The notes under the pieces were generated by a model. It did no database searches, was not told the origin of the DNA, and saw only the letters and a list, made by a program, of their open reading frames with translations. From Notamacropus eugenii (taxonomy: Eukaryota > Chordata > Mammalia > Diprotodontia > Macropodidae): 64,000 nucleotides of DNA. Location of the stretch: the NCBI RefSeq assembly GCF_028372415.1, contig NC_092874.1, positions 333,144,651 through 333,208,650 of the forward strand, read 5' to 3'. Shown one piece after another: positions 57,035-64,000 of this stretch. Each line of letters opens with the position of its first letter. Within the stretch, counting starts at the first letter, position 1. Both the position numbers and the translations under genes were made by a program.

Positions 57035-57105
57035 GACTAGGCTCAACAGAGTGCCTGGCACATAGTAGTTCCTTAATAAATGCTTGTTGATTGATTGATT
57101 TACAG
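57035..57105 (+). mobile_element. L2 3' tail scrap
   Basis: Reads gagtgcctggcacatagtag, ttccttaataaatgcttgtt and gattgattgatt: the extreme 3' end of an L2 with GATT repeats. Confidence 0.7.
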
Positions 57106-57189
57106 GCAAAACCAAAATAGTTCCCTACTTTCAAGGAGGGTACTAGAAGTTGGAGGGATCAAGATAGGTGTTCTATAGCAAACGGCCCT

Positions 57190-57420
57190 TGAACAGAGCC
57201 TCAGTTTCCTGATTTGTAAAAATGGGATAATAAGCCAATGCGTAGTTTACTTCAGGCAGTGTAGTAGTGGATAGAAATGGCCTAGAGGTCAGGAGGACCT
57301 GGGATCAAGCCCAGTCTTTGACAGGTTTTGTGGTTGTGGGAAAGTTATTTAAACTCAGTGGCCTAGGCAACTTTCTAGGACTATAAATTACCATTCACTG
57401 AGTTGCTTTAGGAGAGAGTT
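57190..57420 (+). mobile_element. MIR/CORE-type SINE remnants
   Basis: A MIR 3' part (gagcctcagtttcctgattt, aaaaatgggataataa) is followed by a degraded SINE head and body (gtgtagtagtggatagaaat, ggtcaggaggacctgggatc, gttgtgggaaagttatttaa). The order suggests two neighbouring partial copies. Confidence 0.6.
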
Positions 57421-57714
57421 TAATAATGGTAAGAGATCCCAGATTCCAGCAAAATCACTTCATCCTATCCCCTTTCTCCCCAAATGAACAAACATCTGAA
57501 TCCAAAGCAAAATAAAGATCTTCCCTCCACTGGGTTGTTGTAAAGAATGTTGCTAAGTAAACTTTAGGCGGCTAGCTATATATACAAGTTATCTCACGGT
57601 AATAGATTTTCAAGGCCCAACTTCACCACCAATACCTCCAGGAGGCCTAAGAGATGAGTCCTCTTTCCATGCTCAGATTTCTCCTAGCATTTAGGATTAT
57701 AGATGTCTTCTATC

Positions 57715-57955
57715 ACATAGGATTTCAGATTTAGAGCGTGAAGAGATCTCAGCATTCATCTAGTCCAATCCTTTCATTTTACAGATGGGACTTTGTGTAA
57801 GATGACATTTTACATGCCGTGCCACTTATTCAGTTTTTAAGTGGTGGAAATAAAAATAGAAAGAAAAAAAGTGCCTAAGTAACCTGCCTGACATAGTTCA
57901 TTTAATAGGTCCTTGGACTCCAGAGCCAGAGTTCTTTTCCTTCTGTTCTATTGCT
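57715..57955 (-). mobile_element. MIR-type SINE, old copy
   Basis: Complement blocks: ggatttcagatttagagcgt, atctcagcattcatctagtc, cattttacagatgggacttt and gactccagagccagagttct. The layout is the same as at 2,815-3,006. Confidence 0.65.
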
Positions 57956-58012
57956 TCTTCCTTTTCACTTATTTTTTTTATATAAGGGTGTAGGGTGTGT
58001 TAAGGGAGGACC

Positions 58013-59222
58013 AGTACCTTTGGTGTGATGACTGCTGAGCCCTTTTTGGGGCTCTTTCCACCTTTAGTGTGCACCTGTTCTACCCAACTGTTGCCTGTGG
58101 CTCCAAGAACCTGTAGCATGTGCAATGGCCACACCCCGGTAGGCGGTTTTGGCAGATGGGCCAAACCAGGTTGAGGGTAACCAAGGGGTCTCAAACTCAT
58201 TGGTGAGTTAGGGGGAGTGTCTATTCCAAGCATGTGAAGACTTCCCCTGGTGGAATGGGCGGATGAGAACAATTTGTTCCAACGGCCATAAAGGCAGATG
58301 AAGCAGGCAATGTGGAGTGCTTAGAGCTTGGTTAGACACTGGAGATGCCAAGGTCATCCACTGCATCCTGAGCTATCGCCAGCCATTTTGACTCTGTCCT
58401 GCTATTGAACTGTGATGACTCTGGAGGAGAGAGTGAGGCTGATGACTTCATGCAACTCTGCCTCACTTAAATCCATATTAACGCATGAATCAAAAGACAT
58501 CACCCATACCATTTTACTACCATGCCTCAAAGTCTGTGGTGACAGACAAGTGATAAAGTAGCAGAGAGCTATAGTCACAACCCTGCACATAGGCAGCCCA
58601 GGCCATAGGGTTGTTTCTCACTTGAAGCAACAGTGGCACGTGGCAGCCCCCTGGGTGTCTGAGCAGCTTTTTAAGGATTGCACTGCTCACCTACTGGTGT
58701 GAGGAAGGGGGCTAGAAAAGGTACCCTAACATTGTCTGCTTACCCAACTCTGGCCTGATTACTGTGGCAGGTGAGGAATCCCACTATGTGGTCAAAACAC
58801 AAAATAATGTACAAAAACATCTGCAAAGATGATTCCACTACCATCAGCACATGGAACATGTGCACACTAACAAAAACCAATAGACCTGAAAGACAACACT
58901 CTGAAGGTCTCTCTCAAGAACTTTGGATTTAACTGTACAACACAGGAGACATCGGCACAGGACTGCTCAGCATGGCGTGCCCACATCAGGAAGGGTGCTG
59001 TGCTCTGTGAGCAAAGCAGAATTGAGACAGCACAAAGTAAACATAGGATACACAAATTTGGAGTATCCATCCCAAATATTCACATGGACTATCTGTGCCC
59101 AACCTGTGGCAGAGCATTCTGAGTTTGTATTGGTCTGATCAGCCACAGTCGGACACACTGAAATTTCACTTTATCATGGTGATGTTATTTTGGTCCTCTT
59201 CAAGAATGAAGGATGACAACCA
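58013..59222 (+). mobile_element. RTE-like LINE with nearly the whole ORF deleted
   Basis: The 5' region (ctgagccctttttggggctc, gccaaaccaggttgagggta, gcttggttagacactggaga) matches 12,573-13,400. At 58,838 the endonuclease start is readable as ISTWNMCTL. About 50 bases later (near 58,890) the sequence jumps to the protein's C-terminus and then to the 3' tail (tggtcctcttcaagaatgaa). The middle of the endonuclease and all of the reverse transcriptase are missing. The result is a 1.2-kb non-autonomous unit that keeps both ends needed for copying by an active relative. Confidence 0.75.
58901..59161 (+). pseudogene. RTE-like ORF C-terminus with C2H2 zinc finger
   Basis: A single frame from 58,901 to the TGA at 59,159-59,161 reads VSLKNFGFNCTTQETSAQD, SAWRAHIRKGAVLCEQSRI and finally CPTCGRAF-stop-VCIGLISHSRTH. 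The cysteines and histidines are spaced C-X2-C-X12-H-X3-H, a classic C2H2 finger at the very end of the protein, where several non-LTR retrotransposons carry a nucleic-acid-binding finger. One internal TGA (59,120-59,122) breaks the finger. In an intact element this domain would bind template RNA or target DNA; here it is inert. Confidence 0.65.
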
Positions 59223-59254
59223 ATTTTTTTACAACTCTTTTTGTTATTGATGTA

Positions 59255-59258
59255 TGTA

Positions 59259-59316
<58 letters not shown>

Positions 59317-59425
59317 TACATATATTTTATATATAAAATATATGTATGTGTATATATGTATGCATATGTATATGTGTGTATATAGGTATACATACATACA
59401 TGTGCATGTATGTATGTTTTCTGGT
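59255..59425. repeat. TG/TA/CA microsatellite with a 40-base palindrome
   Basis: GTAT/TG units, about 17 TA units (59,268-59,300) and a CA run (59,301-59,315) are followed by a perfect palindrome at 59,312-59,351 (half-site acacatacatatattttata). GTAT-type units continue to about 59,420. Tyr/Ile/Thr/His-rich frames over it on both strands are not genes. Confidence 0.95.
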
Positions 59426-59426
59426 C

Positions 59427-59735
59427 TCCATTAGATTTTATATTCCATGAAGGCAGGGGCTGTGTCATCTTCCCATTCCTATAGGTAGCAGGTTATAGTA
59501 AAAGAATATAGAGTCATCCTCAAATCTAGGAAGACCTGAGTTCAAATCTAACCTCTGAAATAAAGTGAGTATATGACTCTGGAAAAGCTTGCTGGCATTT
59601 TCTCTGTCCCACATGCCTGGAATGTTCCTTCTTATTAATTCTATCTGTTGATTTCCCTGGCTTCCTTTAAGTTTCAACTAAAATCCTGTCTTTTACAGAA
59701 AGCCTTTCCCAATCCCTCTTAATTCAATAAGTTGT
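59427..59735 (+). mobile_element. L2 3' pieces with a SINE fragment
   Basis: L2-tail sequence (attagattttatattccatg, aggcaggggctgtgtcatct) is followed by a CORE-SINE body fragment at about 59,490-59,590 (ctaggaagacctgagttcaa) and an L2 C-terminal block (cacatgcctggaatgttcct, cttcctttaagtttcaacta, cagaaagcctttcccaatcc). Confidence 0.65.
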
Positions 59736-59737
59736 CA

Positions 59738-60172
59738 TTGTGTTCATCCTTCATTTTTGAAGAAGACCATGACATCAAAGAAATGATGACATGACTTGCA
59801 CTTGATTTTGTTTTGAGTGCGGGAAGGGTGTGCAAGGTTACCAGCCTCACTTTCTCCTCCTGAGTCATCTGAATCCAGTGACCAGATATTCATCCAGATG
59901 ACTGGAGATGGCCCAGGATGCAATGGGAGAGTTTGGCCCCTTTAGGCTAAGGCCTATTCAGGTACTCACTTAGGGTGAGGTAGCACCCATTCAGTGAATA
60001 GGCCTGTTTAAGAAGTAGTCAGGGGGATGGCCCCTTTAATGAGCAAAAGAAAAAAAATAACTAAATCAAGCTGGGAGAGAAAGAGCAACGGTTACTATTG
60101 ATAATCACTTTTAAGCCAGGAGGGTCCAGAAAACAGCCCTTAAGTGGAGCTTGAGCAGGATCTATTGTTGTC
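59738..60172 (-). mobile_element. Chimeric SINE: long non-tRNA head plus RTE tail
   Basis: On the minus strand this is the longer relative of 37,105-37,480: head (aagctccacttaagggctgt, gtgattatcaatagtaaccg, cttgatttagttattttttt, tgagtacctgaataggcctt), a block gcatcctgggccatctccag absent from the 37-kb copy, and the RTE-SINE body and tail (ctcaggaggagaaagtgagg, gatgtcatggtcttcttcaa). Two independent copies with the same head-tail junction show that this is a family, not a chance neighbour pair. Confidence 0.82.
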
Positions 60173-60174
60173 CA

Positions 60175-62230
60175 AAATACAAGATAAATTGGAAATAACA
60201 CAGGGAAAATTGGAAATCAGCAGAAATAAATTGGAAATCAACAGAAGACAAGCATTAGAATTGAGAGAGAGTGGGAAAGGTTTCCTGTAGAAGGCGGGAT
60301 TTTAGTTGGGAATTAAAGGTAGCCAGGAAAGACAGGAAACAAAGATGAGGAAAGAGAACATGTCAGGCAAAGGGGGATAGTCAGTGAAAATACCAGGAGT
60401 TGGGAGATGGAATACTATGCTTTAGGAATAGTGATGTCAAAGTCACTGGATCAAAGAGTACATGGGAGGATGGAAAGTACAGGAAGACTGGAAAGATAGG
60501 GTAGGGCTAGGTTATTAAGGGCTTTGAATGCCAAACAGAAAATTTTATATTTGATCATGGAGGTAATAGGGAGTCACTTGGGTTTTTCATTTTGTTGACT
60601 GAGCAGAGAATGAACTGTAGGGAAGAGACAGTTGTGTTGGGGAAACCAACCAGCAGGCTGTTACAGGAGTCCAGGAGTGAGGACGTGAAGACCTGCATCA
60701 GGGTGGTAGCAATGTTAGAGAAGGGGGCATATTCAATAGAGGTTACAAAGGTAGAATCAACAGGAAACACATTGGATATGGGAGGAGAGTGAGGAGTCAA
60801 GAATGACCCTTAGTTTAGAAGCCTGGGGCATTGGGAAGATACTGCCCTGAACAGTAATAGGGAAGTTAGGAAGAGAGGAGAATTTTGGAGGAAAGATTAT
60901 GACTTCAGTTTTGGACATGTTGAGTTTAAGACCTCTGCTGGACACCTAGTTCTAGATGCCTAACAGGCAGCTGGAGATGGGAGAATGGAGATCAGCAGAG
61001 AGGGAAGGGTTTGGATAAATAGATTTGAGAATAAGCATAGAGATGATAATGGAATCCATAGGAACAGATGGGATCACCATATGAATTAATATAGAGGGAG
61101 AAGAGAAGAAGGCCAGGACAGTCTTGTGGGATACCAACGGTTAGTAAGCTAATGACTTAGATCCAGCAAAGGAGCCTGAGGAAAACCAGAAAAGAATGTT
61201 TCCTGAAAATCCAGAGAGGAGATTATACAAGAAGAGACTGATAACAGGCTAGAGAAAGGTGAAGAGGAATGAGAATTGAGAAGAGATTATTGGCTTTGGT
61301 GATTAAGAGATCTTCGTTAACTTTGGAGTGAGTAGCTTTGCTTGTTGAGGGTGGAAGCCTGACTATATAGTGGGAGAGGAGAGGAAGTGGTGGTACCTAC
61401 TGTAGATGGCATTCTCAAAAAGTTTAGCCATAAAAGGCATGAAAGATAGGAGCAGATGTAAGCAGGGCTGGATGGGTCAAGTGAAGATTTTTTTAAGGAT
61501 GAGGGATACATGGGCAATGGAGAAGCAAATAGTAGACAGGGAGAGATTGAAGAGAAGTATCGGAGTAGGGATGACAGTTTTTCCGTTAAAAACTGAGGCA
61601 AGGCTTCTAGCTGAGAGGGTGGGGGTAGGGTGAGCAATGGGGTCTTTGAGGAGAGATGAAAAGTTTTGGGAGAGCTGCTCTGGGGAGAGGGATTGTGAGT
61701 TAATTTGGGAGATGTAAAAGAATTGCTTAGCACAATGATACTATACAACATAAATTTGTGTAGGCTCAGTCAGTCATGATTTTCTCCAACATTATTTAGC
61801 AGCATGTGTGTAGGAACTAAGGCAGTAGATGGTGGTGTACTCCAACTGAGATTTGGTAGGGCATAATCAATGATATTGTAAGAGGGGCAAAAGACTCAAG
61901 AGAAAAGAATACGGTAGAGAGGAATATGTATGGTCCTGGTTTACCAAGGGGTGAAGACAGGGAAATGAAAAAAAATATAGCTCATTTAAGAGTAATAGCC
62001 CAGGAGAGAATTGAGGGGTCAAGGGATTGGAGGTCATAGTAAGTGGAAGAACAGGGTTTTTGGTATAGTAAGGCAGAAAAAAATGCTAACAGATTGTGAT
62101 CAAAGGGAATTTCTGAGTTCATCAATGTGAAGGTGGTCATTTGTGGATGATGACAAGATCTAGGATCACATGTTTGTGGGTGGCTGATACGGGAAATGGA
62201 AGCCAAGTAAGTAGAGTAAGTAAGATGACG
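60175..62230 (-). mobile_element. Long L2 with reverse-transcriptase remnant
   Basis: On the minus strand several L2 motifs are readable in order from right to left. A C-T-C-rich upstream ORF part (61,980-62,200) is followed by KKSSLDPSSPAYICSYLS (about 61,450-61,500), a GIPQ-like motif at about 61,130 (from G-V-P-Q-G-S-V), GFHYHLYAYSQIY at about 61,022-61,060 (from Y-A-D-D, with both catalytic aspartates changed), then LKLNMSKTEVIIFPPK at 60,885-60,930 and SSLLDSCNSLLVGFP at 60,645-60,690. Stops separate these. It is the most complete L2 in the window. Confidence 0.85.
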
Positions 62231-62231
62231 A

Positions 62232-62515
62232 ATTAGGAACTTCCTCCAGGAAGCTTTCCCTGTTTTTTTCTTCTTTCCCTCCCTCCTCCATGGCCTTTCC
62301 TTTCTTCAGATTTCTGGTAGCACTTTATTTGTACCCTTGGTATAATATACTTGTGTTATGTACTCTAGGGCAGAATATATCTGTTGTCTCTCTCTACTAT
62401 ATATGCTCCAAAAGGGCAGGGAATCTTTTTTTCATCCAAAGTTTGCATCTTATTCGGTGCCTAGCATGGTTCTTTGTATACTGTAGGAATTTAATCAACA
62501 TCTGAGCTGAATTGA
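62232..62515 (+). mobile_element. L2 3' end
   Basis: Reads aggaagctttccctgttttt, tctggtagcactttatttgt, tctctctctactatatatgc, aaaagggcagggaatctttt, gtgcctagcatggttctttg and taggaatttaatcaacatct. It lies in opposite orientation to the adjacent L2 (-), so they are separate insertions. Confidence 0.75.
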
Positions 62516-62548
62516 AAATACGGCTAAAAAACCCGCCCCAAAACAAAG

Positions 62549-62690
62549 GGGGAGCTAAGTAGTACAGTGGATAGAGCATCCACCCAGGAGTCAGGAGGAC
62601 CTGAGTTCAAATTCAGTCTTAGACAGTTACTAGCTGTGTGACCCAGGGCAAGTCACTTAATCCCCATTGCCTCCCAAAAAACCCAAAACT
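62549..62690 (+). mobile_element. CORE-type SINE, short form
   Basis: The head gggggagctaagtagtacag, body gagtcaggaggacctgagtt, core tagctgtgtgacccagggca and attgcctcccaaaaaaccca end in an A-rich tail, without the aaaatgagctggag 3' half. This is a short subfamily, like the copy at 29,003-29,128. From 62,700 to 63,280 nothing is recognised. Confidence 0.88.
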
Positions 62691-63282
62691 TAACCCACTA
62701 AAAAAATAGATGCAATAACCAAATACCCACCAGGTGGTGCTAATTATCATAGAAGAGAAGCAGTTCTTAGGCTTATTTGGCTTTGTGTCTACTCAGCAGC
62801 AGAATGAGGGCTCTTTATCAATGCTGTCGCTGCTTGTGTGTGTGGCCTTCCATGAGCTTACTCAGAAGTACTTTGGGGCCTGGGCCCAAAGCTCTTCTTG
62901 CTACAGTGGAAATAAGGAAAGAAATGAACCTAATGTCATGAAGCAATAAAGGCTGTTTCCAGAGCTCTTTTGGCTTCCTCAGCCTTTTCCAAAACCTAAA
63001 GACTACCAAAAAAGAGAGAGAAAAAAGTTCACACACAAGGCTTACAGAGCAAGGAAGCAACAGAAAATTGGGCAGAAACTGGGGGTTTTAGTGAAAGGTT
63101 TTGAATCACTAATTCCTATGGTTTAGAGAAATAATTATGGAATAGATAACCATTAATTGAGACAAAGAGTAAGTTGCACAGCTAAGAAATCAACAATACT
63201 ATAACCTAAATTTATACCAACTGGCAATTTTAGCTCCTTTCCTCTTTCCAGGATTTCTTTGTGTCCTGAGCACTCAGGCGCA

Positions 63283-63530
63283 TTTATTATTGTTGTTCAG
63301 TTATGTCCTATTCTTTGAGACCATATTTGGAGTTTTCTTGGCAAAGATACTGAAGTGGCTTGTCATTTCCTTCTCCAGCTCATTTTTAGAAATGAGGAAA
63401 CTGAGGCAAACAATTGAATTACTTGCCTAGAGTCATACAACTAGTAAATGTCTGGTGCTGGATTTGAACTCAGGAAGATGAGTCTTCATGACTGGACCAG
63501 TACTCAATCCACTTCTATACCTAGCTGCCT
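63283..63530 (-). mobile_element. Full-length CORE-type SINE
   Basis: Complement order: ttattgttgttcagttatgt, tcttggcaaagatactgaag, agaaatgaggaaactgaggc, gagtcatacaactagtaaat and ccacttctatacctagctgc. The stretch 63,530-64,000 shows nothing recognisable. Confidence 0.9.
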
Positions 63531-64000
63531 GGCACTTACGAACAATTACAACCCCTAGCGGTTAACAGTTGTAAAGAACTGGACATGTGTGAAAAGAAGA
63601 AAATTACTTGGAAGAATAGGTAAGAGAATTAGGGGGGGGAAAGTGGCTCAGTAGCACAGGCCTTTTCATTGTCAACTGTTCATAGAAAGATAAATTTAAT
63701 AAAACACTTAGTCATCTATAACAAGAACCAATGGTTCAACAAATTCAGTTCACAGAGTACTTCTTCAGTTTCCTGGTAGTGGGGAGGCCCCTGAGGTATA
63801 ATTAAACCAGGGTTTGAGCTATTTACAATCCTAGAAGAGTGAAGGATTAACTTTTTTTATGCCACAGTCATCAACATTAAAACTTCCAAGGTAAAGTACA
63901 CCTTTTTAAGGATTTTCAGTTAGGTGGCTCAACGAAATTAAGAATTTTGTCTTTGGATGGTCTCTATGCATACATACATGAGTATAAACACGTCTTTAGA

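Noticed and set aside
59200..59468. Tyr/Ile/Thr/His-rich frames on both strands
   Set aside because: Generated by TA/TG/CA repeats.
61317..61751. 144-codon minus-strand frame
   Set aside because: It is part of the L2 polymerase ORF (KKSSLDPSSPA motif), so it is annotated within the L2.

Overview
This window looks like intergenic or intronic DNA of a marsupial. The evidence is a dense set of marsupial-style retroposons: tRNA-headed CORE/MIR-type SINEs carrying the usual tRNA-like head (ggcagctaggtggc-type) and a middle block resembling cctgagttcaaat; L1, L2 and CR1/L3 LINE fragments; RTE-like LINE pieces; and small SINEs that share the RTE 3' tail. Base composition is AT-rich and CpG-poor. 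Nothing is bacterial in character: there are no operons, ribosome binding sites or dense long open frames. Species cannot be fixed by eye (opossum, dasyurid and diprotodont genomes would all fit). Family names are from memory of sequence motifs, not from a library search, and most boundaries are good to about 10-30 bases.

Layout. 1-2.7 kb: RTE-tailed SINEs, an L1 scrap and an L2 tail. 3-4.3 kb: unclassified, possibly LTR-derived. 4.3-8 kb: L2/CR1 reverse-transcriptase remnants on both strands with SINEs nested in them. 8.07-8.41 kb: an unrecognised open frame with one stop. 10.7-12.5 kb: a long L2 (+) carrying two SINEs. 12.6-13.8 kb: the 5' end and endonuclease start of an RTE-like LINE. 14.6-15.3 kb: L1 3' end. 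15.7-16 kb: TG/GA microsatellites. 16.6-17 kb: a three-copy 110-base tandem repeat. 17.5-17.8 kb: an unrecognised 100-codon open frame on the minus strand. 18.3-19.9 kb: two LTR-like segments. 21.2-23 kb: L1 pieces. 23.8-24.1 kb: GA microsatellite. 25.4-30.7 kb: one nearly full-length decayed L1 (+). 31.7-34 kb: RTE fragment, then CR1/L3 hosting an LTR which itself hosts an L1. 34-38.8 kb: L2 with nested L1 and chimeric SINEs, and a SINE-in-SINE. 43.5-47.1 kb: a rearranged L1 (-) hosting a 3'UTR-like retrocopy, an inverted L1 5' segment and an LTR. 47.5-48.1 kb: CR1/L3 3' end. 49-56 kb: L1 3' ends, MIRs and L2 with clear target-site duplications. 58-59.2 kb: an RTE-like element deleted for almost all of its ORF. 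59.3 kb: a microsatellite containing a perfect 40-base palindrome. 59.7-62.5 kb: chimeric SINE and a long L2 (-). 62.5-63.5 kb: SINEs.

I found no convincing host protein-coding exon, tRNA, rRNA or CRISPR array. Every recognisable open frame is a decayed retrotransposon ORF. Two open stretches (8.07-8.41 kb and 17.50-17.81 kb) have protein-like composition that I could not assign and are the best candidates for a homology search. The most informative content is the layered insertion history, where several target-site duplications can be read directly, and a family of chimeric SINEs that combine different heads with an RTE-derived tail.
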